NCBI GenBank assembly: GCA_900768535.1
Contig: CAAGDE010000016.1
Location: 1-26,123, forward strand
DNA length: 26,123 bases
Direction: 5' to 3'
Origin: Clostridia bacterium
GTDB lineage: Bacteria; Bacillota; Clostridia; Oscillospirales; CAG-272
Below the pieces are notes generated by a model. The model was not told the DNA's origin and did not search any database. It was given only the letters and a program-made list of their open reading frames with translations. Positions 1 to 6,333 of the stretch are shown here, piece after piece. The position numbers and the translations under genes were made by a program. Within the stretch, counting starts at the first letter, position 1, and every line of letters starts with the position of its first letter.

Positions 1-140
1 CAACTTAAAACAAAACTGACACCTCTTGAAAAGCGATGCCAGTTCGTTGCTTAAAATTTAATATCTTCTACCACAGGGGGCTTTTTTCGTATTGTCCGTA
101 CAATTTGGGGCAGTTCACGGTGAGGGGATTTTGATATCCG
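1..140. other. gene-free left edge
   Basis: No coding sequence is supported here. It lies downstream of the minus-strand glycosylase gene. A short hairpin (ATTGT at 91-95 with ACAAT at 100-104) is the only structure near that gene's stop. It is too weak to call a terminator. Confidence 0.5.
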
Positions 141-719
141 TCAAAGGGAATCTGCGCCGTCGCCGACTGCCTCGTTCAGCCGTTGACGGATTTTTTTCAT
201 ATCCTCCAGCATATCCTCTTTTTTGCGCGGATCGCGGAGCAGTGCCGCCGGGTGATAGACTGCGGTCATGGCAAAGTCGCCCTTTTCCACCCAGGTGCCG
301 TGCTCTGCCGTAATGCGGTAATCCGGTCTGATCAGGCGCATGGCAGCGATTCTGCCAAGGCAGACGATGATCTTCGGGCGGATCAGCCGCACCTGCTCCC
401 GCAGATACCCGATGCAGGCGTCCTCCTCTTCCGGAAGGGGATCGCGGTTCTTCGGCGGGCGGCATTTGAGAATGTTGGCGATGTAGACCCGGTCGCGGCG
501 GATATCCACTGCTTCCAGGTAGCGATCCAACAGCTGTCCCGCACGTCCGACAAAAGGCGTGCCGGTGAGATCCTCCTGTTCGCCCGGCGCCTCTCCGACA
601 AACATCAGGTCCGCATCCGGGTTTCCGACGCCGAACACCGGGTTGGTCCGGGTGTCCCCCAGCGGGCAGGCGTGGCAGTCCGCGCAGGTTGCACGCAGTT
701 CTTCAAGATTGGTTGCCAT
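141..719 (-). CDS. uracil-DNA glycosylase, family 4/5 (iron-sulfur type)
   Basis: Removes uracil from DNA to start base-excision repair in the cytoplasm. The 192-residue protein has the four cluster cysteines of the family-4 enzymes: C15 and C18 in CHACPLGDTRT, then C86 and C102 sixteen residues apart. The active-site block GEAPGEQED (43-51) is followed by TGTPFVGRAG (52-61), and the late YHPAAL motif has H156. I chose the ATG at 719 because AGGAGGA lies just upstream. A TTG at 740 in the same frame would add seven residues, overlap the previous gene's stop and have no better ribosome site. It is the last gene of the gpmI-PHP-glycosylase operon, 17 nt after the PHP gene. The family assignment is firm; uracil as substrate is by family. 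Confidence 0.93.
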   Translation of the reverse strand: MATNLEELRATCADCHACPLGDTRTNPVFGVGNPDADLMFVGEAPGEQEDLTGTPFVGRAGQLLDRYLEAVDIRRDRVYIANILKCRPPKNRDPLPEEEDACIGYLREQVRLIRPKIIVCLGRIAAMRLIRPDYRITAEHGTWVEKGDFAMTAVYHPAALLRDPRKKEDMLEDMKKIRQRLNEAVGDGADSL

Positions 720-736
720 GTCGTCCTCCTGTTTGA

Positions 737-1450
737 TCAAATTGCCCCGGCGGGATAATCGGTCAGCTGTTCCTGTTCTGCCTTTTCTCCGCCGCAGTGG
801 ACCGTATACGCGCCGCTCCGGAGAATTTCGCAGAGCTGCTTCATGTCGGTCACGGGTACGTCCGTCCGGATCCCGGCATCAATCACCGAGGTGGGATCGT
901 GAAAATCACTGCCCGATGTCGGAATCTTTCCGTTCATCCGGCACCAGCTCCGGGCAATCGGATTGCGTGAATCGTGCCCGACGTGTCCGTTGTAAACCTC
1001 ATATCCGTCCAGCAGCTCCGGGCGCATGACCGTCATGCCGTTCCGGAACGGGTGTGCCTGGATGATCAAGAGACCGTCCCGCCGCACAAGCTCCGAAAAG
1101 TCCCGCAGATTCATGTCATACAGGAACGGATGCGCCAGCAGATACGCCTCATCCATGCCGAAAACCAGATAGTCGTTGCCGTTCTCCGGAAAGCGGATTT
1201 CCATGCCGAGCAGGACGTGCATCCGCCCGGCGGCGTGATCCTTTGCGGCTTTCCAGCCGTTGATATAATACGCCGCGCGGGTCTGCCAGTCGGAGCCGGC
1301 GGTGTCGAGCGTGTAGTTATTGAAGTGATTCGCCACCACCAAAGTGGTGTAGCCGGCGGCAAGGTAGCGGTCGACCACACCGGCGGCATTGAGATGCGCG
1401 CAACGACTGACCTCGGAGGTGTGTGCGTGCAGCTCGGTCAGAAACGTCAT
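737..1450 (-). CDS. PHP-domain metal-dependent phosphoesterase
   Basis: A 237-residue PHP-domain protein, predicted to be a di- or trinuclear metal-dependent phosphoesterase of the cytoplasm. Visible metal ligands are H8 and H10 in LHAHT, H42 in ANHF, E84 in GMEIRF, H133 in QAHPFR, and D182/H184 in SDFH. The sequence is a stand-alone PHP domain with no polymerase or histidinol-phosphatase extension, so the substrate (nucleotide, oligonucleotide or sugar phosphate) cannot be told. It starts 2 nt after the gpmI stop codon, so the two are surely cotranscribed and probably translationally coupled. The ribosome site (GAGG) lies inside the end of gpmI. Confidence 0.88.
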   Translation of the reverse strand: MTFLTELHAHTSEVSRCAHLNAAGVVDRYLAAGYTTLVVANHFNNYTLDTAGSDWQTRAAYYINGWKAAKDHAAGRMHVLLGMEIRFPENGNDYLVFGMDEAYLLAHPFLYDMNLRDFSELVRRDGLLIIQAHPFRNGMTVMRPELLDGYEVYNGHVGHDSRNPIARSWCRMNGKIPTSGSDFHDPTSVIDAGIRTDVPVTDMKQLCEILRSGAYTVHCGGEKAEQEQLTDYPAGAI

Positions 1451-1452
1451 GA

Positions 1453-3114
1453 TTATTTTACCTCAATGATGGACTCGTCCCACATTTCCGGCTTCTCGTA
1501 ACCCAGCAGATTGACCACGGTCGCGGCGACATCGGAAAGTCCGAAATGTCCTTCGGTTTTCACGCGGTAATGCGCCTTGGCATCCGTGTTGTCGTAGATG
1601 ATGCAGGGGACCGGATTGAGGGTGTGGCTCGTCTTTGCCTTCATCTTACCGTTCTTGTCCACCTTCGGCTGTCCGGTTTTCTTGTCCATCTCAAACATCT
1701 CGTCCGCGTTTCCGTGGTCTGCGGTGATGATGGCAACGCCGTGTAGCTCGTCAATGACCGGCAGGAGTCTGCCCAGCTGGAGATCGAGTGCCTCCATGGA
1801 GCAGCGGGTTGCCGCCAGGGAGCCGGTGTGACCGACCATATCGCCGTTGGGGTAGTTGACCCGCAGGAACCTGTACTTTCCGGAGCGGAGTGCTTCGATC
1901 AGCTTGTCGGTGATCTCCGCGCACTTCATCCACGGACGCTGTTCGAACGGAACCACATCCGAGGGAACCTCAATATAGGTTTCCAGCGCATCGTTGAACT
2001 TTCCGGAGCGGTTTCCGTTCCAGAAATAGGTGACGTGACCGTACTTCTGCGTCTCGGAAATGGCAAGCACGGGAATGCCGGTATCGGCAAGGTATTCACT
2101 CATGGTGTTGGTGATCTCGGGAGGGGAGACCAGGTAGTTCTTCGGAATGTGCAGATCGCCGTCATATTCCAGCATTCCGGCGAACATCACCTTCGGAACG
2201 CGCACCCGGTCGAACTTGTCAAACTGTCCTTCGGGCGCGTCAAAGCTGCGGGAAATTTCGATTGAGCGGTCGCCGCGGAAGTTGAAGAAGATCACGCTGT
2301 CGCCGTCCACGATGGTTCCCACCGGCTTGCCGTCCTTTGCAATCACAAATGCGGGCAGATCCTGGTCGATGACGTGCAGCTCATTGCGATAGGTGGTCAC
2401 TGCTTCCGCCGCCGATGCAAACTGCCGCCCCAAGCCGAGCACATGGGTTTTCCAGCCTTCCTCCACCATGTGCCAGTTTGCCTCGTAACGGTCCATGGTA
2501 ATCTGCATCCGCCCGCCGCCCGATGCGATCAGAACATCGAAATCCGGTGCGCGCAGACCGTCCAGGAACGCCTCAAACGGGTTGATATAATCCAGCGCCG
2601 AGGTCTCTCCGACATCCCGGCCGTCCAGCAGAATGTGGATCCGGACGCGATGCACGCCCTCCTTCTTGGCTTCTACGATCATCGCCTTGAGGTGATCGAT
2701 ATGGGAGTGGACGTTTCCGTCAGAGAAAAGTCCGAGGAAGTGCAGGGTGGACTGATTGGTTTTGACGTAACCGATCAGCTTCTGCCAGGTCTGGGACGCG
2801 AACATTTTCCCGGATTCAATGGAATTGGAAACCAGCTTGGCGCCCTGTGCGAACACCTGTCCGGCGCCCAGCGCATTGTGTCCGACCTCGCTGTTGCCCA
2901 TATCATCGTCCGAGGGGAGCCCGACCGCCGTCCCGTGTGCCTTCAGAGCAACCATCGGATACTTCTCCATCAGCATATCCAGGTTCGGTGTATAGGCGGA
3001 TTTCACCGCATTGGAAACGGTATCCGGCGCCAGTCCCACACCGTCCATCACGACCGTGAGCACCGGACCCTCTACGCCCGCAAAATGATCCAGCTTTTTC
3101 AGTGTCTTATTCAT
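1453..3114 (-). CDS. gpmI: 2,3-bisphosphoglycerate-independent phosphoglycerate mutase
   Basis: Interconverts 3- and 2-phosphoglycerate in glycolysis and gluconeogenesis using two Mn ions. At 553 residues it is longer than the usual bacterial enzyme of about 510. The run AQGAKLV after the active site resembles the long, plant/protist-like branch. Visible features are the metal-binding D24 in VVMDGVG, the phospho-acceptor S75 in DMGNSEVGHN, the RDVGE-type loop (GRDVGETSAL), FFNFRGDRSIE, and the C-terminal TADHGNADEM metal motif. The start has GGAGGAT upstream with about 9 nt spacing, and a promoter lies 45-70 nt upstream. It heads an operon with the PHP protein and uracil-DNA glycosylase, an unusual pairing with no obvious functional link. 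Confidence 0.96.
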   Translation of the reverse strand: MNKTLKKLDHFAGVEGPVLTVVMDGVGLAPDTVSNAVKSAYTPNLDMLMEKYPMVALKAHGTAVGLPSDDDMGNSEVGHNALGAGQVFAQGAKLVSNSIESGKMFASQTWQKLIGYVKTNQSTLHFLGLFSDGNVHSHIDHLKAMIVEAKKEGVHRVRIHILLDGRDVGETSALDYINPFEAFLDGLRAPDFDVLIASGGGRMQITMDRYEANWHMVEEGWKTHVLGLGRQFASAAEAVTTYRNELHVIDQDLPAFVIAKDGKPVGTIVDGDSVIFFNFRGDRSIEISRSFDAPEGQFDKFDRVRVPKVMFAGMLEYDGDLHIPKNYLVSPPEITNTMSEYLADTGIPVLAISETQKYGHVTYFWNGNRSGKFNDALETYIEVPSDVVPFEQRPWMKCAEITDKLIEALRSGKYRFLRVNYPNGDMVGHTGSLAATRCSMEALDLQLGRLLPVIDELHGVAIITADHGNADEMFEMDKKTGQPKVDKNGKMKAKTSHTLNPVPCIIYDNTDAKAHYRVKTEGHFGLSDVAATVVNLLGYEKPEMWDESIIEVK

Positions 3115-3158
3115 TTGTCTGATCCTCCGTTTTCAGAAAGCATATTTCTACCGATACT

Positions 3159-3186
3159 ATTATACCGCAAAATAAAAAAATTGCAA
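3159..3186 (-). promoter_or_regulatory. sigma-A promoter of gpmI operon
   Basis: On the minus strand, TTGCAA (3181-3186) and TATAAT (3159-3164) are separated by 16 bp. The start codon of gpmI is 45 nt beyond the -10 box. Confidence 0.75.
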
Positions 3187-3274
3187 GAGGATTCGGAAAT
3201 GTTTTCTAAAAATTAAAGAACGGAGCGGGGATCTTCCATATGGCAGGGGAGGGCAGAGTATAAGCAAGTCAGAA

Positions 3275-3334
3275 CCGTCCACCCGCCCTCATCCGTCGCC
3301 TGCGGCGCCACCTTCCCCCTCGAAGGGGAAGGCT
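3275..3334 (-). repeat. REP-like palindromic repeat, copy 1 (inverted)
   Basis: Read on the minus strand it is AGCCTTCCCC...GGGGGAAGG, then TGGCGCCGCAGGCGACG and GATGAGGGCGGGTGGACGG. It matches copy 2 at 58 of 60 positions but in the opposite orientation, so copies 1 and 2 form a long inverted repeat around 124 nt of unique sequence. Confidence 0.85.
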
Positions 3335-3458
3335 ACTGCGGCGAACCGTAATTGATCGAATTAGCGCCGATTTGCAGGTGAGATCAGACAAGATTAGGAA
3401 GTAATGATTGAAAAGCAAAATTGCGAGGTAGCACAAAAAGCTTTTGTACCGCCGAAAA

Positions 3459-3518
3459 AGCCTTCCCCTTTGAGGGGGAAGGTGGCGCCGCAGGCGACGA
3501 ATGAGGGCGGGTGGACGG
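3459..3518 (+). repeat. REP-like palindromic repeat, copy 2
   Basis: Core CCTTCCCCTTTGAGGGGGAAGG hairpin (3461-3482) followed by TGGCGCCGCAGGCGACGA and ATGAGGGCGGGTGGACGG. It is the inverted partner of the copy at 3275-3334. Confidence 0.85.
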
Positions 3519-3586
3519 CGCTGACTTTCCATCTATCCCACCGCAATTCAAACGCCATCTCAGGATTTCTCGGAGCAACCACAGTA

Positions 3587-3645
3587 GCCTTCCCCCGGGT
3601 GGGGAAGGTGGCGCCGCAGGCGACGGATGAGGGCGAAATCGGCGA
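3587..3645 (+). repeat. REP-like palindromic repeat, copy 3
   Basis: Hairpin CCTTCCCCCGGGTGGGGAAGG-type core followed by TGGCGCCGCAGGCGACGG and ATGAGGGCGAAATCGGCGA. Same orientation as copy 2, with a different tail after GAGGGCG. Confidence 0.8.
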
Positions 3646-3672
3646 GCGCACCCGCGTAACGCATCCGCAAAC

Positions 3673-3729
3673 AGCCTTCCCCTGAGTAGTGGAAAGAAAC
3701 CAGCGACGGATGAGGGCGAAATCGGCGAA
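3673..3729 (+). repeat. degenerate REP-like repeat, copy 4
   Basis: Keeps AGCCTTCCCC at the start and CGACGGATGAGGGCGAAA then TCGGCGA at the end, the same tail as copy 3. The hairpin and the GGCGCCGCAGG middle are mutated or lost, so it looks like a decayed copy. Confidence 0.65.
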
Positions 3730-3746
3730 CATACAATCAAACGTTT

Positions 3747-3992
3747 TCACCCGTTCCGCCGCTCGGCGAGGTCGCACAGAAGGGATGTACAGACCGAAAG
3801 CACGAGGGACGCAAAAACGGTAACCGGTGCCTCCCCGAACCGGAGTGCCGCAAGAACAGGGTCTGCTTCGGCGGCGGCAAGATACGAAATCAAAAGAACG
3901 ACCGCCGCAAGCAGGACGAGCGGAAGCTCAATACAAAGCATCCGGCAGGCAATACGTCCAAGGCGCGGGATCGGCTGAATCAATCGGTGCAT
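3747..3992 (-). CDS. small membrane protein, unknown function
   Basis: An 81-residue protein I do not recognise. Two hydrophobic stretches (about residues 18-40, LCIELPLVLLAAVVLLISYL, and 56-74, APVTVFASLVLSVCTSLL) suggest two membrane helices joined by a short acidic loop, with a basic N-terminus (HRLIQPIPRLGR). A strong ribosome site AGGAGG stands 8 nt before the ATG, and a near-perfect promoter lies upstream, so it is likely expressed despite its size. It is transcribed divergently from nrdR and ends at the edge of the REP-like repeats, with no clear terminator. Confidence 0.6.
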   Translation of the reverse strand: MHRLIQPIPRLGRIACRMLCIELPLVLLAAVVLLISYLAAAEADPVLAALRFGEAPVTVFASLVLSVCTSLLCDLAERRNG

Positions 3993-4025
3993 CGGAAAAT
4001 CCTCCTGACGATCGGTTTTGTCTCC

Positions 4026-4054
4026 ATTATACAGGATTTTGACCGGTTTGTAAA
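4026..4054 (-). promoter_or_regulatory. sigma-A promoter of the small membrane protein
   Basis: On the minus strand TTTACA (4049-4054) and TATAAT (4026-4031) with a 17-bp spacer. It is back to back with the nrdR promoter. Confidence 0.8.
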
Positions 4055-4106
4055 GTGAAAAAATATGGCAATTTGGCGGTTTTCCGGTCGAATCTCTGAA
4101 AACCTA

Positions 4107-4135
4107 TTTACAAAATTCACTTTTTGTGATACAAT
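4107..4135 (+). promoter_or_regulatory. sigma-A promoter of nrdR operon
   Basis: TTTACA (4107-4112), 17-bp spacer, TACAAT (4130-4135). The predicted start is only about 25-30 nt before the nrdR ATG, so the leader is short. No NrdR-box pair was recognised here. Confidence 0.75.
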
Positions 4136-4171
4136 GAAAGGGAAGTGATCCAAGAAACAGAGGTGATTTTC

Positions 4172-4642
4172 ATGAAATGTCCCGCCTGCGGTTTTCCGGA
4201 GAGCAAGGTCATTGACTCCCGCCCGGCATCGGAGGGCTACAGCATTCGCCGGCGCCGGGAATGCCTGTCCTGTCAGAAGCGGTTTACAACGTTCGAAACC
4301 ATTGAGACGATTCAGCTGATCGTTGTCAAAAAGAGCGGTGTCAAGGAGCTGTTCGATAAGCAGAAGCTGCTCAGCGGCGTTCTGAAATCAACCGAAAAAC
4401 GCCCGGTCGATGCCATTGCACTCGTGAATGAAATCGAGTCCGAATTGCAGAACTCCCTGCGGCAGGAGGTTTCATCCACCGAGATCGGGGAGATGGTTAT
4501 GAAAAAGCTGAAAGCGGCAGACGAGGTCTCCTATGTCCGCTTTGCATCAGTCTACCGGGAATTCCGCGACATTGACACCTTCCTGGCAGAGCTGAAGGAT
4601 CTCAAAAAGCGTCAGCTTCAGGAGCAGGGAAGGGAAGGGTGA
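4172..4642 (+). CDS. nrdR: transcriptional repressor NrdR
   Basis: Nucleotide-sensing repressor of ribonucleotide reductase genes. It binds NrdR boxes when its ATP-cone carries dATP/ATP. The 156-residue protein is full length: an N-terminal zinc ribbon with C3, C6, C31 and C34 (MKCPAC ... CLSC), the basic stretch SIRRRREC that contacts DNA, then the ATP-cone from about residue 46 (IQLIVVKKSGVKELFD) to about 136. I chose the ATG at 4172 because NrdR proteins begin MKCP and AGAGGTGAT lies just upstream. A GTG at 4145 in frame would add nine residues with no support. Its stop overlaps the start of the next gene by 4 nt. No ribonucleotide reductase genes are in the window. Confidence 0.96.
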   Translation: MKCPACGFPESKVIDSRPASEGYSIRRRRECLSCQKRFTTFETIETIQLIVVKKSGVKELFDKQKLLSGVLKSTEKRPVDAIALVNEIESELQNSLRQEVSSTEIGEMVMKKLKAADEVSYVRFASVYREFRDIDTFLAELKDLKKRQLQEQGREG

Positions 4643-5364
4643 GCGGAACCTGGAACCCGTGGCACGGCTGTCACCGTGTCAGCGAAGGGTGTCGGAATTG
4701 CTATGTCTTCCGGATTGACGGCGGACATGACCGGGACGCAGGGGAGGTTCGGATCAATGCCGATTTCCTCCTGCCGCTGAAGCAAAAGCGGAACGGAGCA
4801 TGGAAAATCGAGCCGGGAGAGACGGTTTTCACCTGCTTTTCCTCGGATTTTCTCATCCCGGAAGCCGATCCCTGGCGCGGGGACGCCTGGCACATGATGC
4901 GCGTGCGGGAGGATCTGCATTTCATCTTCTTTACCAAGCGGATCGAGCGCCTGCAGGAGGTTCTTCCGGCGGATTGGGGAGACGGATATCCCAATGTCAC
5001 CGTCGGGTGTACCTGTGAGAATCAGGATCGGGCGGACTTCCGTCTGCCGATCTTTCTGCGCCTGCCGATCCGGGAACGGATGATCGTTTGCGAACCGCTT
5101 CTGACCCCGATCGATCTGCGCCCGTACCTTGACCCGGAGCGGATCCGGGAAGTCACGGTAGGAGGGGAGTCCGGAGAAAACGCCAGGGTCTGCGATTTCG
5201 CATGGGTGCAGGAAATCAGCGCCGCCTGCCGCAATGCCGGTGTCCGCTTTTCCTACCACCAAACCGGCGCGCGGCTGATGAAAGACGGAAAAATCTACCG
5301 GATTCCGAGAAAAGAACAGCACGAGCAGGCAAAACGGGCGGAAATGCTGCTGATCGAAAGCTGA
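4639..5364 (+). CDS. DUF5131 / phage Gp37-Gp68 family protein
   Basis: A 241-residue member of the Gp37/Gp68 (DUF5131) family, known from phage and bacterial genomes but not biochemically defined to my knowledge. The family hallmark is present at the N-terminus: WNPWHGCHRVSEGCRNCY, with C11, C18 and C21 (C-x6-C-x2-C). This resembles an iron-sulfur site of the radical-SAM type with altered spacing. Further conserved-looking blocks are FTCFSSDF, FFTKRIERL, VTVGCTCENQ, CEPLLTPIDL and VTVGGESG. The GTG start overlaps the nrdR stop in a GTGA arrangement, so translation is probably coupled; GGAGCAGGGAAGG precedes it. Placement with nrdR in a chromosomal operon suggests a housekeeping or nucleic-acid role, but this is inference. 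Confidence 0.85.
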   Translation: MSGTWNPWHGCHRVSEGCRNCYVFRIDGGHDRDAGEVRINADFLLPLKQKRNGAWKIEPGETVFTCFSSDFLIPEADPWRGDAWHMMRVREDLHFIFFTKRIERLQEVLPADWGDGYPNVTVGCTCENQDRADFRLPIFLRLPIRERMIVCEPLLTPIDLRPYLDPERIREVTVGGESGENARVCDFAWVQEISAACRNAGVRFSYHQTGARLMKDGKIYRIPRKEQHEQAKRAEMLLIES

Positions 5365-5391
5365 AAACGGTAAAATATGGAGGTGTTTAGA

Positions 5392-5760
5392 ATGGGCTTT
5401 TGGTTCTATATGTTGTTCATATGCTCGTTGATTCCGCTGACAATGATTGTGTTTGGCTGCTGCTTCCGAAAAAAAGCACCTAAAAAAATCAATTCGGTTT
5501 TCGGATACCGAACGAGGAGATCCATGAGAAATCAGGAAACCTGGCAATTTGCGCATCAGCATTGCGGCAGACTGTGGCTTCGTGTAGGAATCACCGTATT
5601 ATGCTTGTCCTGCGGTTCCATGGTTGCAATGCTGTTTGTGCTGAACAGGGATACAAGAACGGTTGGTACCTACGGAGGAATCGTCTGCGGCATCCAGCTG
5701 GTCCTATTGATCCTCTCAATTTTCCCGACAGAAATTGCATTAAAAAGAAAATATGGTTAA
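5392..5760 (+). CDS. SdpI-family membrane protein
   Basis: A 122-residue membrane protein with the SdpI signature INSVFGYRTRRSMRNQETW followed by QFAH (residues 33-56). The family is named for the Bacillus SdpI immunity protein, which protects against the SdpC toxin and acts as a signal-transducing receptor; many members have unknown roles. Three helices are visible (about 3-23, 68-88 and 97-116). The ATG at 5392 was chosen because GGAGG lies 8 nt upstream; an ATG at 5377 would itself overlap that ribosome site. It starts 27 nt after the DUF5131 gene. No SdpC-like toxin or SdpR-like regulator is nearby, so an immunity role is not supported here. Confidence 0.82.
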   Translation: MGFWFYMLFICSLIPLTMIVFGCCFRKKAPKKINSVFGYRTRRSMRNQETWQFAHQHCGRLWLRVGITVLCLSCGSMVAMLFVLNRDTRTVGTYGGIVCGIQLVLLILSIFPTEIALKRKYG

Positions 5761-5878
5761 AAGAAGGCATACCGGGAGTATTCCGAATGGCTCGGTACAG
5801 AGGAACTGGACCTACAACCTCGAACCAACCGACTACTCCTATAAAATCCTTACCAGGGCATATAAAAAGAAAAAGTGA
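5753..5878 (+). pseudogene. possible remnant of a decayed gene
   Basis: An open frame of 41 codons starts inside the end of the SdpI-like gene with no ribosome site. Its last part reads NWTYNLEPTDYSYKILTRAY and then KKKK, which looks like a real protein C-terminus. An adjacent frame upstream reads REYSEWLGTEELD, also protein-like, which suggests a frameshifted remnant. I do not recognise the parent gene. Confidence 0.25.
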
Positions 5879-5908
5879 CATTGATAGCATGAACCGGATA
5901 CAAGTTTT

Positions 5909-6001
5909 ATGGAACAAGAGAAACCGCTAATCGACCGCTTTTACAGTCGCTTTTTTGAGCAGATCGTCCTTCTTCAGCATAAAAAAGCTTTAACCGAATA
6001 A
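5909..6001 (+). other. possible tiny ORF or gene remnant
   Basis: A 30-codon frame (MEQEKPLIDRFYSRFFEQIV then LLQHKKALTE) with a sensible amphipathic, charged translation but no ribosome site. It may belong to the same decayed locus as the frame just upstream, or be a chance ORF. Nothing identifies its function. Confidence 0.2.
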
Positions 6002-6023
6002 AAAAAGACCCATAAGGATCTAA

Positions 6024-6090
6024 CAAACCGAAAAAATGCAGATAAATTATACAAAACTTTGATTTTGTATAATTGCTGTTTTACGGTTTG
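6024..6090. repeat. long AT-rich inverted repeat (hairpin)
   Basis: A perfect 12-bp inner stem AATTATACAAAA (6045-6056) / TTTTGTATAATT (6063-6074) closes a 6-nt loop CTTTGA. It extends imperfectly outward to CAAACCG (6024-6030) / CGGTTTG (6084-6090), giving a hairpin of about 67 nt. There is no GC-rich stem followed by a T-run, so it is not a standard terminator; a repeat-element end or protein-binding palindrome is more likely. Confidence 0.75.
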
Positions 6091-6300
6091 CGTTCGCGCG
6101 GGTTATCCTCTGTCTTGAGTTCCGCAGCTTGGCGGCGGCTGAATGGTCGGTTTAGCCGTATTCCACAAAAATCCTTGCCTATAGCTCAGCTGCATTCCGA
6201 TGAAAAATTGAATTTCGCTATTGCACCATCGGAATTACGCGTTGGTGCCTTCGGTCTACATTTCGGTATTCCGGGAATTCTTTTGTTGATTTTATCCGGG
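6091..6300. repeat. structured, repeat-like noncoding element
   Basis: This stretch follows the palindrome and precedes the stop of the YitT gene. It has strong internal pairing: ATTCCGATG (6194-6202) with CATCGGAAT (6227-6235) is a perfect 9-bp stem that also encloses AAATT/AATTT pairing. On the minus strand GCACC...GGTGC and GCCGCCGCCAAGCTGCGG-type pairings are also possible. Open frames across it have no ribosome site. I believe similar sequences recur in Ruminococcaceae genomes, but that is recollection and not shown here. Confidence 0.45.
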
Positions 6301-6333
6301 AGTCAGGTGTCTCACCTCCGTGTAAGATCCGGG

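Larger units (their letters stand above)
3115..3746. other. gene-free spacer rich in REP-like repeats
   Basis: About 630 nt with no gene that looks real. It holds the gpmI promoter at its left end and four copies of a palindromic repeat (listed separately). Short open frames here are made of repeat sequence and have low-complexity Arg/Pro-rich translations. Confidence 0.7.

Noticed and set aside
3275..3729. CRISPR array
   Set aside because: Four copies in mixed orientation with unequal spacing and a decayed copy do not form a regular repeat-spacer array, and no cas gene is near.
4618..5562. A 314-codon minus-strand frame opposite the DUF5131 gene
   Set aside because: The plus strand encodes a recognised family with a coupled start. 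The antisense translation has no recognisable domain.
6045..6074. Rho-independent terminator
   Set aside because: The stem is almost wholly AT and no T-run follows a GC-rich arm, so it does not fit a terminator.
6180..6260. Possible tRNA (TATAGCTCAGCTGC resembles a tRNA D-arm)
   Set aside because: No TTCGA T-arm, anticodon arm or acceptor pairing can be drawn on either strand.
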